Notes: generated from the sequence alone by a model not told the origin. Shown: positions 1 through 8,437, counted from the first letter of the stretch. The stretch is 64,000 nt of DNA from Asticcacaulis benevestitus DSM 16100 = ATCC BAA-896 (GCF_000376105.1 NZ_AQWM01000012.1:1-64000); one strand, 5' to 3'. Numbers and translations: made by a program.

Positions 1-268
1 CATGGCTGGCCAAACATCCTCGCTTCCACATGCATTTCACCCCCACTTCGGCGTCCTGGCTCAATCAGGTCGAACGCTTTTTCGGCTTGATAACAGGCGA
101 TCGCATCCGCTGCGGCGTGTTCAAGAGTGTCGCCGAACTCGAAGGCGCAATTCAAGACTATCTCGATCATCACAACGCCGATCCAAAGCCCTTCGTTTGG
201 ACCAAATCCGCTACAGACATTCTTGAAAAGGTCGCCAGGGGGCGACAGGCGTTAGAGTCACAACACTA
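1..268 (+). mobile_element. Right end of an IS630-family insertion sequence (left end outside window)
   Basis: The stretch encodes the C-terminal part of an IS630-type DDE transposase and stops abruptly where response-regulator coding sequence begins. The junction carries the dinucleotide TA at 267-268, the expected target duplication of the IS630/Tc1-mariner group. The left end and left inverted repeat are outside the window, so the TA duplication and inverted repeats cannot be confirmed here. The last ~15 bases before the TA (GTTAGAGTCACAACAC) are the likely right terminal repeat. Boundary is inference; transposase identity is firm. Confidence 0.75.
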
Positions 269-269
269 G
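3..269 (+). CDS. IS630-family transposase, C-terminal fragment (5' end beyond window)
   Basis: The frame is open from the window edge and reads WLAKHPRFHMHFTPTSASWL, then NQVERFFG, the hallmark C-terminal block of IS630-family DDE transposases; the final catalytic Glu is in the NQVERFF segment. About 88 codons are visible; the catalytic Asp residues lie upstream of the window. The protein ends in ALESQH, and its stop codon TAG (267-269) appears to be built from the target-site TA plus the first base of the disrupted gene, so the element seems to borrow its stop from the host sequence. The enzyme would cut and paste DNA at TA sites. Whether the full copy is intact cannot be judged. Confidence 0.85.
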   Translation, partial: WLAKHPRFHMHFTPTSASWLNQVERFFGLITGDRIRCGVFKSVAELEGAIQDYLDHHNADPKPFVWTKSATDILEKVARGRQALESQH

Positions 270-337
270 ATCTCATCCGGCGGTGGCTGTCGAAGCTTGA
301 CTACACGGTAACATGCGCGAACTCTGGCCCCAGAGCG

Positions 338-952
338 ATGGAAATTGCCCGCCAGCAAAGACCGGATATCATTATCCTTGATATCTATATGCCGGGTCAG
401 TCGGGCTACGAAGTCTTGGCGGAAATCAGGGCGGACGATGACCTGTGCTCGACACCCGTGATTCTCGCCTCCAGCGACGATAATCGACTACTCGGGCTGG
501 AGGCTGGTGCCAGTGAGGTTCTGGTGAAGCCTCTGCAACGCGATCATCTGCGCCGAATTCTTGAGGTTTTCTCCGCGACCGTCGAAAGTGACATTCTGCT
601 CGTTGACGACGACCCGGTTGCGGGAGACATCGTTCAGCGTTTTGCCGCTCGCGCTGGTCTTCGCGTGCAGCAGGCTTTGGACGCAACCGAGGCGCTTTCG
701 CTGGCGCGCGCGCGTCGCCCAAAAGCCATCATACTTGATCTGTGCATGCCCGGCACGGATGGTTTTGAAATGATGGAGACCTTGTCGAAAGACGCAGCGC
801 TGAAGCTGGTTCCCATCATGGTGCTGTCCGCGCGTGATCTCAATCCTCAAGAATATCTGAAAATTCGAGAGGCCGGCCATGTCTATTGCGCCAAGGGCAG
901 ATCCTCGCCACGAGAAATAATACAGAATTTAAAAGCCATGGTATCCCAATGA
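338..952 (+). CDS. Dual-receiver (REC-REC) response regulator, 5'-truncated by IS630 insertion
   Basis: Two CheY-like receiver domains are visible. The first holds the phospho-acceptor Asp in IIILDIYMPG and the switch Lys in VLVKPL; the second has the full set (LLVDDDP, IILDLCMPG, CAKG). The first lacks its beta-1 strand and acidic pair. In-frame homologous sequence (LDLIRRWLSKLDYTVTCANS) continues upstream of the ATG at 338 back to position ~266, exactly where the insertion sequence ends, so the native 5' end was displaced. It could originally have been a stand-alone REC-REC protein or the tail of a hybrid kinase. The ATG used here is the first available start and lies inside the domain, so the gene is probably non-functional or yields only receiver 2. 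It overlaps the next gene by ATGA (949-952). Confidence 0.7.
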   Translation: MEIARQQRPDIIILDIYMPGQSGYEVLAEIRADDDLCSTPVILASSDDNRLLGLEAGASEVLVKPLQRDHLRRILEVFSATVESDILLVDDDPVAGDIVQRFAARAGLRVQQALDATEALSLARARRPKAIILDLCMPGTDGFEMMETLSKDAALKLVPIMVLSARDLNPQEYLKIREAGHVYCAKGRSSPREIIQNLKAMVSQ

Positions 953-1446
953 GCAAAGTTGTCGAAATGCCCGCCCCGAGTTCTCAGCGCCGAATCCTGA
1001 TCGTCGATGACGTTGAGGACAATCGCATCGTTCTTGACCGGTTCCTGCGTCGCTCCGGTTATGCCACGGACATGAGCGTCGATGGTATCTCCGCGCTCAA
1101 TGCGGTAAGCGCCTCCCCACCCGATCTTATTTTGCTCGACTGGATGATGCCCGGGCTGTCGGGCCTCGATACGCTCAAGGCCATACGCGAGCGTTATGAC
1201 GAAAACCAGATGCCCGTTATCATGTGTACGGCCATAGGCGAGGAAACCTCGGTCGTCGTGGCGCTGAAGGCGGGGGCCAACGATTTTGTCATGAAGCCGA
1301 TCAGCTATCCGGTCTTGCTCGCGCGCTTAAAAGCTCAATTGGTGCGCAAGGAAACTGTCATCCTGTTGCAGAAAGAGAAGGAAGATCTGGAAAGCATGCT
1401 CTTACAACGTACACGGGATCTGCTGAACCGGAAACAAAATCCTTAG
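949..1446 (+). CDS. Single-domain response regulator with C-terminal coiled-coil tail
   Basis: A 165-residue protein: a short lead (MSKVVEMPAPSSQRR), then one receiver domain with ILIVDDVEDN (acidic pair), LILLDWMMPG (phospho-acceptor Asp) and FVMKPI (switch Lys), then a charged helical tail of about 35 residues (ETVILLQKEKEDLESMLLQR) that may form a coiled coil. There is no output domain. The ATG at 949 was preferred over the upstream TTG/ATG-like options because it overlaps the stop of the preceding gene in the common ATGA arrangement, indicating translational coupling. Such stand-alone receivers relay phosphate or bind partner enzymes. The GGDEF-EAL protein 50 bases downstream is an obvious candidate partner, but that link is inferred only from position. 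Confidence 0.85.
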   Translation: MSKVVEMPAPSSQRRILIVDDVEDNRIVLDRFLRRSGYATDMSVDGISALNAVSASPPDLILLDWMMPGLSGLDTLKAIRERYDENQMPVIMCTAIGEETSVVVALKAGANDFVMKPISYPVLLARLKAQLVRKETVILLQKEKEDLESMLLQRTRDLLNRKQNP

Positions 1447-1454
1447 TTTAATAT

Positions 1455-1476
1455 GGGTTTAGGCGTATTTAAACCC
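1455..1476 (+). other. Short inverted repeat between response regulator and GGDEF-EAL gene
   Basis: GGGTTTA (1455-1461) is repeated inverted as TAAACCC (1470-1476) around an 8-base loop. There is no following T-tract, so it is a weak hairpin at best, perhaps an RNA-processing or weak pausing site in the 50-base gap. Confidence 0.25.
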
Positions 1477-1496
1477 AGCCAGGTAGTATTGATCCT

Positions 1497-3086
1497 ATGA
1501 AACTCTCTTTCAAGACACAAGAAAGCAATATAGCACGCAAGTTTTTGCCAATACTTGCCGGCTACGGAACTGTGTTCGCGACGAGCTCCGTTCTGATTTT
1601 GCGACATCAGGGCGGCTCTTACGTTTCGCCCTTTGATATCGTCGTGGCCTCAGTTCTACTTGCAGGTATAGCTTTTCTGGGCTTCAACCAAATTAAACTG
1701 CTTGTTGACAACGGCAATCTGTCAAAAGCCGGGCTCAGTCTGGATGCCAAGGCGCACAGCGATACGCTTACTGGTCTCATGAATCGCGTCGCTTTCAACC
1801 GGGTTCTGGAAGACCAAGGTCGCGTCCTTGAGAACAGCGAAATGGCGATTTTGTTTTTCGATCTTAATCGTTTTAAGGAAGTCAATGACGGCCTGGGCCA
1901 TAAGGTCGGCGATCTATTGCTTGCCGAGGTTGCACATCGCCTGACCGCTGCGTTGCCCGATGCAATCGCTCTCGCGCGGATGGGGGGCGATGAATTTGCG
2001 GCCATCATGCCCGTGACCGCAGATATTCAGCCTGAAGTCTTTGCCGATGCTGTGGTGCAGGCCTTGCGTCCTCCGTTCCGCCTGGAGGGGCATCTGGTGC
2101 ATACGTGCGCATCCATCGGTATCTCCTATGGCAATCTGGCCTATGACGATGGCGATGAACTGCTCAAACGCGCCGACCTTGCCATGTATGAAGCCAAGAG
2201 CGCCAATCTGAACAGTTACCGTGTGTTCGATGATGGCATGGAAGAGAGGCTGTCCTTTAAAACACTGGTCCGTGCAGAACTCAGCAACGCCATTACTGCT
2301 GACGAATTGCAGATGCACTATCAGCCGATCATCTGCGCCAGAACAGGCGAACTGAAAAGCGTCGAGTCTTTGCTGCGATGGAAATCGGCGCGCCTGGGGG
2401 ATGTGTCTCCGGGCATACTTATACCCATCGCCGAAGAAAGCGGGCAAATTCTAGAACTGAGTAACTGGGTGATCGATCAGGCCTTGATTGCCATAAAGAC
2501 GCTGGGGAACGTCCCGGTTGGCGTTAACATATCGCCCGTGCAATTTCGGCAAAGTCGCTTTGTGACGATGCTTACCGATAAACTCCTTGCCTTTGGCGTC
2601 GATCCCGCATTGCTCTATGTCGAAATCACCGAAGGAGTGCTGATTTCGGATATGGCCGCCGCCAAACGCACAATTTCGCAGCTGCGTAACCTGGGCATCC
2701 GCGTCTATCTTGACGACTTTGGTACCGGATATTCCAGTCTGAACTATCTGCAAAGCTTTGAGATCGACGGCATGAAGATCGACAAATCCTTCCTGCGCAA
2801 TATCGGCGAGCAATCACAGGCCACGCAAATTGTACGCGCGGTCATCGACATGGGGCACAGCCTAAACCTGAAGGTTGTCGCCGAAGGCATTGAGACGGAC
2901 TGGCAGGCGAACCTTTTGCGGCTGCTAAATTGCGATCTGCTGCAAGGTTTCTATTTCGCGACCCCGATGTCAATGGAAGCTCTGATACAATACAGGCTCA
3001 CGTCGAATGCCAATATCGCGGCTTTCCTTTCGAACGAAGACCCTCACTCCCGCCACGTTGACCTTCGCCTTATGCCAAGAAACTGA
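1497..3086 (+). CDS. Membrane-anchored GGDEF-EAL protein (c-di-GMP synthesis/degradation)
   Basis: A 529-residue protein. Two hydrophobic segments (about residues 17-36 and 44-67) anchor it in the inner membrane. The diguanylate cyclase domain follows, with an intact GGDEF motif at about residue 163 (ARMGGDEFAAI) and no obvious RxxD inhibitory site just before it. The phosphodiesterase domain comes next: its signature is ESL rather than EAL (VESLLRW, ~289), but the other metal and catalytic residues are present (GVNISPVQF, VEITEG, LDDFGTGYSSLNYL, IDKSFL, VVAEGIE). It could therefore act as cyclase, phosphodiesterase, or both. It follows two receiver genes, suggesting phospho-dependent control of c-di-GMP, a signal governing motility and attachment in this group. 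ATG 1497 is the only start that preserves the first membrane helix. Confidence 0.9.
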   Translation: MKLSFKTQESNIARKFLPILAGYGTVFATSSVLILRHQGGSYVSPFDIVVASVLLAGIAFLGFNQIKLLVDNGNLSKAGLSLDAKAHSDTLTGLMNRVAFNRVLEDQGRVLENSEMAILFFDLNRFKEVNDGLGHKVGDLLLAEVAHRLTAALPDAIALARMGGDEFAAIMPVTADIQPEVFADAVVQALRPPFRLEGHLVHTCASIGISYGNLAYDDGDELLKRADLAMYEAKSANLNSYRVFDDGMEERLSFKTLVRAELSNAITADELQMHYQPIICARTGELKSVESLLRWKSARLGDVSPGILIPIAEESGQILELSNWVIDQALIAIKTLGNVPVGVNISPVQFRQSRFVTMLTDKLLAFGVDPALLYVEITEGVLISDMAAAKRTISQLRNLGIRVYLDDFGTGYSSLNYLQSFEIDGMKIDKSFLRNIGEQSQATQIVRAVIDMGHSLNLKVVAEGIETDWQANLLRLLNCDLLQGFYFATPMSMEALIQYRLTSNANIAAFLSNEDPHSRHVDLRLMPRN

Positions 3087-3417
3087 AACGCCAGTTTTCC
3101 ATGCATAATAATACCAAAATTTATCGGAAAACAATTCCCTGTTAACAACGGGAACAGTCCGCGTCTTAATTTGGCGGCACATTTGGGCGCTTCACCTAAA
3201 TTGGCAATTTCTTATCAAATAGAAGACAAACAGCTATCGGCGATAGCCAATGCCATTGTCATATTCACATCGCAAAAACGTGTTCGCGGCCGCTGGCTAT
3301 GATGCAACCTGATAGGAACCTGCTCCGGCAGGGTGTTGAAGAATTGGCCCGGGGACGCCCATGAAGTTTCGTCGTTTCAAGGGAGACGTCATGTGCGAGC
3401 CCTTTCATTTTATTCCT
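3087..3417. other. Convergent intergenic region, 331 bp
   Basis: This lies between the ends of the GGDEF-EAL gene (plus) and a TonB-dependent receptor gene (minus). No convincing gene is present. The only structure I see is a near-perfect dyad GCTATC-GGC-GATAGC at 3233-3247. No clear T-tract terminator could be identified. Confidence 0.5.
3233..3247. repeat. Short perfect dyad (7-bp arms, 1-base centre)
   Basis: GCTATCG and CGATAGC face each other around a single G. Lying between two convergent genes, it may be part of a transcription end or chance; there is no adjoining T-run. Confidence 0.25.
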
Positions 3418-5532
3418 TTAGCCAACCTTGTACACGAAACCAATGAAGACGCGGCGCACGTCAAAATGATCATAGCCGCGCTGATAGTAGGTCGAGGTTC
3501 GGTTGGTATAACTTTGCTTTGAGCCGTTTAGCAGGTCCCGGATGTTCATGTTGAGGTCCAGGCGTTTTGTCAGGTGGTGCTTCCAGGTCAGGTTCAGCGT
3601 GTTGGTGGCCGAATAAGTGCCCTGCGGCGTCAGGCCTGGGCCTTGCAGGTGGGCATCGAAGGTCAACACGTCCTTACCCTTGCTGTAGTTGAGGTTGAGA
3701 TTGGCAGAATAGGACGTGCCGCTCTGGCGGTTAAGGCCATCCAGATCCAGCGCCTCCAGTCTCACAAAATAGGCACTGCCGTCCGCGCTCAAGTGAAAGG
3801 CATCCGACACGTCCCAGGCCAAGGACGCATCCACGCCGGCCGATAGCCCGCTGCCGCTGTTCGCCTTGCTGTTCAGGAAAGCGCCGTCCGCCGTAACGCT
3901 GCGGACATCGATCACCGTGTCGCGGCTCGTACGGTAGAACAGGCCGAGGTTGCGGCTCAGGCGATCGCGATCCGTCTCATAGACGAGTTCGAGGGCTTTC
4001 AGGTTCTGTGGCTTCAGGTTGGGATTGCCGATGAAGACGTTCTGCGCGTCCCAGTAGGTAGCATAGGGGCTCATGTCGCGCGGATCGGGCCGTTGCTGGC
4101 TCTGGCTGTAGCTCAGTTTCAGGTATTTTTTGGAGCTGAAGGTGTATTTCAGGTGCAGGCTCGGATTGACGGCCAGGAAATCGCCGTCCGGGATTGGTGA
4201 CTGGTGTTCGGCATCAAGGCGCGTGTTGGTGGATTCCAGCCGCACGCCGAACAGGGCTTCCCACTTCTCCGCCCAAGTCATCTGACCGGTGACGTAACCC
4301 GCCTTCAGGGTTTCGATCACGCGATAGCGATGGGTGATATTGCCATCCACGGTCTCGGCGCTTGTGACCGGATCGATGCCGGCGAAGTAGTTATCAATAT
4401 CGTTGCGGGTCTTCTCGTAGAAGAGGCCGAAACTGACCTGGCCTGTGGCGCCAAAGGGACGGGCATAGTCGAAATTGGCCTGGTCCATGTGCAGGCCATT
4501 GCGGTTGGCGATCCGGTTATAGGCGGTGGGCTGTACTGGATATATGTAGACATTGCCGGCGGACTTATCGACCAGGATGTCGGTGTCGCTGTGCTGCGCG
4601 CCGGCCTTGAGGACGATGTCGTCCTTCTGGTGGCTGTAGCTCAGGCCGAAACTGTTGTCGGATTGCTGGTTGGGGCCGTTGGAGATACGGTGATAGGTGT
4701 CGGTTGGGGTACCAGCATAGTAATCTGCGTGGAATTCATCGAAATAAGGCCGCGACCTGCGGAAATTATAACTGGCCGAGGCGCTCAAAGTATCCGTTTC
4801 ACTTAGGTCATAGTCGGTGCTGATCGAGGCGTTCCACGTCGTGCGACGGATGAAGACTTCAGATGACTGGCTGTTTTCCCCGAAGCCACCGGTCAAAGGA
4901 TCGGTCCAGTGGACATCGGACTGGCGGAACTTCAGCGAGCCGTCGCGACGTATCCCGGCCGTGGCATGCAGGGACAGTTTGTTGCGCGTGTAATCGCCGG
5001 CCGCGGTGATATTCCACAGGCCCTGATCGCTCATATTGCCGCGGACGGAGCCATGCGCGCCTGGCTTGCGGTCCTTCTTTAGCACTATGTTGACGATGGC
5101 GCCGCCATTGGCGCTGTAGGCGGCCGACGGGTTGGTAATGACCTCGACGCTGGCAATATCCGAGCCGGACATGGTCTGCAGAGTCACCGCGCGGCTTTCG
5201 CCCATCATGGCAGTGGACGGCTTGCCATTAACCAGGACGGTGACATTCTTATTGCCCTGGACCGAGATATCACCGCCGGCCGAGACTGACACGGTCGGAG
5301 TCGATTGCAGCACGTCTTGTGCGGTGCCGCTGTCGGCCGTGGGATTATTGGCTGTGCTGTAGACAGTCTTGTCGAGTTTCTTGACGACGTCCTTTTTCTT
5401 ACCCTTGACGATAATGGTTGTCGGGTCGGGCGTGTCGGCGGCCGGCTCTGACAGAGGTCCCTCCTGGGCCAGCGCCGCGTTCGTTCCGCAGATCAGGGTG
5501 GTCGTCACGAGCAACGCCGTCTTCAATCGCAT
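3418..5532 (-). CDS. TonB-dependent outer-membrane receptor (704 aa)
   Basis: A Sec signal peptide (MRLKTALLVTTTLICGTNAALAQ) is followed by a TonB-box-like segment (TTIIVKG), a plug domain (DVLQSTPTVSV, VLVNGKPST, IASVEVITNPSAAYSANGGAIVNIVLKKD) and a long beta-barrel ending in an aromatic-rich strand (VFIGFVYKVG). The plug/barrel spacing and the NGGAIVNIVLKK block resemble the smaller outer-membrane beta-barrel receptors (OMP_b-brl_3 type) rather than SusC. It should import a scarce ligand across the outer membrane using TonB energy; the substrate is unknown. It is transcribed divergently from an AmpR-like LysR regulator across 197 bp, which makes that regulator its likely controller. Start ATG 5532 gives a canonical signal peptide. 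Confidence 0.9.
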   Translation of the reverse strand: MRLKTALLVTTTLICGTNAALAQEGPLSEPAADTPDPTTIIVKGKKKDVVKKLDKTVYSTANNPTADSGTAQDVLQSTPTVSVSAGGDISVQGNKNVTVLVNGKPSTAMMGESRAVTLQTMSGSDIASVEVITNPSAAYSANGGAIVNIVLKKDRKPGAHGSVRGNMSDQGLWNITAAGDYTRNKLSLHATAGIRRDGSLKFRQSDVHWTDPLTGGFGENSQSSEVFIRRTTWNASISTDYDLSETDTLSASASYNFRRSRPYFDEFHADYYAGTPTDTYHRISNGPNQQSDNSFGLSYSHQKDDIVLKAGAQHSDTDILVDKSAGNVYIYPVQPTAYNRIANRNGLHMDQANFDYARPFGATGQVSFGLFYEKTRNDIDNYFAGIDPVTSAETVDGNITHRYRVIETLKAGYVTGQMTWAEKWEALFGVRLESTNTRLDAEHQSPIPDGDFLAVNPSLHLKYTFSSKKYLKLSYSQSQQRPDPRDMSPYATYWDAQNVFIGNPNLKPQNLKALELVYETDRDRLSRNLGLFYRTSRDTVIDVRSVTADGAFLNSKANSGSGLSAGVDASLAWDVSDAFHLSADGSAYFVRLEALDLDGLNRQSGTSYSANLNLNYSKGKDVLTFDAHLQGPGLTPQGTYSATNTLNLTWKHHLTKRLDLNMNIRDLLNGSKQSYTNRTSTYYQRGYDHFDVRRVFIGFVYKVG

Positions 5533-5598
5533 GAATATCCTCCGATATGCTTGCCAGGGGCGCAGGCATGAGAGACGGCCGCGTCAGGCAAGTTGAAT

Positions 5599-5611
5599 TA
5601 ACTTTTTGTTA
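5599..5611. promoter_or_regulatory. Candidate LysR-type box (T-N11-A) in divergent promoter region
   Basis: TAAC-TTTTT-GTTA forms a 13-bp dyad fitting the general T-N11-A pattern of LysR-family operators, in the gap between the TonB receptor and the AmpR-like regulator. AT-rich sequence makes chance occurrence possible. Confidence 0.3.
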
Positions 5612-5729
5612 GGGATTGGCGTTCGGCCACATTCTGTTCGGAAACGTGAATGCTCATAAATTACAAGCCTTTTTGCCAAGTGCAAACGATGATAATTGGG
5701 GATAGGTATTAGAAAAATTTGGGTATGAT

Positions 5730-6650
5730 ATGCCACGTTCGCCCTTGCCTCTGAATGCTCTTCGCGCTTTTGAAGCCGCTGCGCGCCACCTGAGTTTCAC
5801 CAGGGCGGCCATCGAGCTGTGCGTGACGCAGGCGGCCGTCAGTCATCAGGTCAAGCTGTTGGAGGAGCGTCTGGGCGCGCCCCTTTTCATGCGCGTGCCG
5901 CGCGGTCTGCGGATGACGGCCGAGGGCGAGGCACTGCTGCCGGCCGTAACGGAATCTTTCGACCGTATGGCTGACCTACTGGAACGATTTGATGGCGGCT
6001 ATATTCGCGAAGTTTTGAATCTCGGCGCTGTCGGTACGTTCGCTGTCGGCTGGCTCCTGCCGCGTCTGCCGCATCTGCGAGAACTGCACCCGCATATCGA
6101 GGTCCGTTTGTCGACCAACAATAACCGCGTCGATATTGCCTCTGAGGGGCTGGACTACGCCATTCGCTTTGGCAATGGCGCTTGGCACGACACCCTGGCC
6201 GAGCGGCTGTTTGAGGCACCGCTGTCAGTCCTGTGCCTGCCACAGATCGCCGAGACCTTGCGCGGCCCGCAAGACCTTTTCTCCCATACCCTGCTGCGCT
6301 CCTACCGAGCGGATGAATGGTCGGGTTGGTTCGAAGCCGCCGGGCTTGGCGTTGGGCCCGCCCTAACACGGGCCATGATGTTTGATTCTTCGCTAGCCAT
6401 GATGGAGGCCGCCTTGCAGGGGGTGGGCATCGCTCTGGCGCCGCCCTTGATGTTCGAGCGGCTGCTGTCGTCCGGCCTGATGGTTCAGCCGTTCGACATC
6501 TATGTGTCGCGCGGCAGCTACTGGTTGACGCGCCTGAAATCGCGAACGGAAACTCCAGCCATGGCTCAATTCAGGAATTGGCTTGTGGAGACTTTGCGTC
6601 ATACAAGGATGAATTCCAAGACTACGAGTACCGGCAGTGGCAGCGCTTAG
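5730..6650 (+). CDS. LysR-family transcriptional regulator, AmpR/GcvA-like
   Basis: A 306-residue LysR protein whose N-terminal helix-turn-helix (LNALRAFEAAARHLSFTRAA) and effector domain match the AmpR subgroup block by block: VGTFAVGWLLPRL, STNNNRVDIASEGLDYAIRF, GNGAWHDT, MFDSSLAMMEAALQGVGIAL, GSYWLTRLKSRTETPAM. These blocks include positions known in AmpR to contact UDP-muramyl peptides (Gly-Thr-Phe region, the Ser of FDSS, the Tyr of SYW). AmpR classically activates a divergent beta-lactamase gene; none is present here. Instead the divergent neighbour is a TonB-dependent receptor, so it may have been recruited to control uptake. The ATG at 5730 begins the helix-turn-helix at the usual distance. 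Family assignment is strong; effector and target are inference. Confidence 0.88.
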   Translation: MPRSPLPLNALRAFEAAARHLSFTRAAIELCVTQAAVSHQVKLLEERLGAPLFMRVPRGLRMTAEGEALLPAVTESFDRMADLLERFDGGYIREVLNLGAVGTFAVGWLLPRLPHLRELHPHIEVRLSTNNNRVDIASEGLDYAIRFGNGAWHDTLAERLFEAPLSVLCLPQIAETLRGPQDLFSHTLLRSYRADEWSGWFEAAGLGVGPALTRAMMFDSSLAMMEAALQGVGIALAPPLMFERLLSSGLMVQPFDIYVSRGSYWLTRLKSRTETPAMAQFRNWLVETLRHTRMNSKTTSTGSGSA

Positions 6651-6832
6651 CCAAGATTCGCTCGTGATTTAACACCTAGACTAGCCTGCTCGTTCCTGTA
6701 CACTTCACGCAAATAGCACCTGGTTTACATTGTGTTGATCTATGGCCTGGCTGTGCCAATATTCACAGGTTTCAACGCGCTGCTTGGCAGCTGTCTCCTG
6801 AAACGGTAAAGTCGTTTGGACGCCTGCAGATT

Positions 6833-7558
6833 TCAGTAAATGCCGCAGATGAGGCCGCCGGATATCCATTGCCCCAGCCACTGTGAGGCGGTGAGGGTGG
6901 TCTCCATTTCGGGGTGGCGGCGTTCCAGATCGGCGCAGATGCCGGCGAATGACGCACCGCCTTGCAGCGCCACGATCGCCGCATATTCATCCGCTTCCAG
7001 GGTGCGAAACACGGGCTCAAGTCCATGCCGCCAGACTGTGAGCCCGGCCGCCCCGCTCAAGGTTTGAACCGGCGGTGGCGCCTCGTCACGAGACAAGGCC
7101 TGCCATATGGAAGCGGCGTTGGTGAATAGGGGCGTGTGGCGAAAGCCTGACGCAAGGCTGAGGCGGGCCACTGACCAGTCGGCCTGCGCCAGGGCGTTTT
7201 GATCGAGGGCTGGCGTATCCGCGGCGGAAAAGGCTTGTCTGAGGGCCCAGTCGAGCCAGGCGAGTTCCGGTACTTCAGCATCGTCAGGATAGAGGGCCGC
7301 CAGGGTCTCATCGAAACCCTGGCCAAACGCATCGAGCGTCCAGGACGTGGGGGGATGGGTGGTGATGTGTGCCAGTCCTGCGGCGTCAAAGGCCTCATCG
7401 CCGAGCCAGGACCAGACACGGCCGTAGGTGTCACGCAGAGCCTCCATCAGGCGACTGCGATAAGCGAAATGATAAACGGCCTCGCCGGCTGTAAGCGGCG
7501 ACGGCGCGTCATCGAGAATGCGCTTAAAGAACCGGGCTTGCGTTGCGGCTAGAGTCAT
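6833..7558 (-). CDS. bufC: HvfC/BufC-family peptide modification chaperone (DUF2063)
   Basis: A 241-residue protein of the DUF2063 type, once called a putative DNA-binding domain and now recognised as the partner of MNIO (DUF692) enzymes in peptide maturation. The N-terminal half is helical with the family pattern of short helix, aromatic-Arg pair and Gly-Asp turn (YHFAYRSRLMEALRDTYG, WLGDEAF). It overlaps the upstream DUF692 gene by 4 bases (7555-7558), so the two are translationally coupled and probably form a complex that modifies the precursor encoded first in this operon (8474-8758). Expected to be cytoplasmic. The partner gene in the divergent operon (10161-10967) is a paralogue. Function follows from characterised bufferin systems of Caulobacter, not from direct evidence here. 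Confidence 0.82.
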   Translation of the reverse strand: MTLAATQARFFKRILDDAPSPLTAGEAVYHFAYRSRLMEALRDTYGRVWSWLGDEAFDAAGLAHITTHPPTSWTLDAFGQGFDETLAALYPDDAEVPELAWLDWALRQAFSAADTPALDQNALAQADWSVARLSLASGFRHTPLFTNAASIWQALSRDEAPPPVQTLSGAAGLTVWRHGLEPVFRTLEADEYAAIVALQGGASFAGICADLERRHPEMETTLTASQWLGQWISGGLICGIY

Positions 7559-8418
7559 TCGGCGGGCTCTGCTTGAGGTGTCACAGAGACGGTACGGCTG
7601 GCGATGTCACGCGCGTGTGCGACTTCGGCCAGCAGATCGGCAAGGGGCGGAATATTGTCATCGCGCTCGATCATAACGGCCACCTGATCCAGGCGCGGGT
7701 AAAGGCGCTCCAGCAGATCCCACACCCCATCGGGAACGGGTTGGTCGTGTGTATCGATCAGCAGGGCTTCATGTGTCGAGTGACCGGCCAGATGGATCTG
7801 GCGCACGCGAGCTGCCGGGATGCCATCGATATAATCGGATGCTTTAAATCCGTGATTATGAGCGCTGACATAGATATTATTGATGTCGAGCAGAAGCTCG
7901 CATCCGCTGCGTTTGCAAACTTCCGACAGGAAGTCCCATTCCGTATAGCTGTCCTCGGGAAAGGTCACATAGGTGGAAGGGTTCTCGATGAGCAGGTTTC
8001 GGCCCAGCGCGGTCTGTGCCTGGTCGATATTGCGGCAGACGCGCTCAAGCGCTTCGCCGGTCAAAGGCAAGGGCAGCAGGTCATGGCTGTTGGTCCCGCC
8101 GATGCCTGTCCAGCACAGATGGTCGGATACCCACAAGGGCTCGATGCGGTTAGCCAGGGCGCGCAATCGGGACAGATACGCCGGATTGAGGCCGTCACTG
8201 GCGCCCAGCGACATGGATACCCCGTGCATGCAAACCGGATAGGCCTGGCAAATCTGATCCAACACCCATAGAGGCCGGCCGCCCTCGATCATGAAGTTTT
8301 CAGAAATGATCTCAACGAAGTCGACAGGCTGTCGCGCCTGCAAAAAATCCGCATAGTGCGGCGTTCGCAGGCCAAGGCCGAAGCCGGAAAAAGGGTGTAT
8401 GGGCGTGATGGCGGACAT
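7555..8418 (-). CDS. bufB: MNIO-family (DUF692) bufferin maturase, BufB-type
   Basis: A 287-residue DUF692 TIM-barrel protein with the family blocks VDFVEIISENFM, CMHGVSMSLG, WVSDHLCW, LLIENPSTYV, LLLDINNIYVSAHNHG, IHLAGH and MIERDDNIP. The conserved His, Asp, Glu and Asn residues in these blocks ligate the two or three iron ions of multinuclear non-heme iron oxidative enzymes. In bufferin operons the enzyme converts precursor cysteines into thiooxazole-type rings that bind copper. It lies 55 bp downstream of its presumed substrate gene and overlaps the DUF2063 partner by ATGA. A GGAAG ribosome site stands just before ATG 8418. A paralogue occurs in the divergent operon at 9314-10168, so two maturase/precursor pairs coexist. 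Confidence 0.88.
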   Translation of the reverse strand: MSAITPIHPFSGFGLGLRTPHYADFLQARQPVDFVEIISENFMIEGGRPLWVLDQICQAYPVCMHGVSMSLGASDGLNPAYLSRLRALANRIEPLWVSDHLCWTGIGGTNSHDLLPLPLTGEALERVCRNIDQAQTALGRNLLIENPSTYVTFPEDSYTEWDFLSEVCKRSGCELLLDINNIYVSAHNHGFKASDYIDGIPAARVRQIHLAGHSTHEALLIDTHDQPVPDGVWDLLERLYPRLDQVAVMIERDDNIPPLADLLAEVAHARDIASRTVSVTPQAEPAE

Positions 8419-8437
8419 AAGGCTTCCAGAAAAGAAC

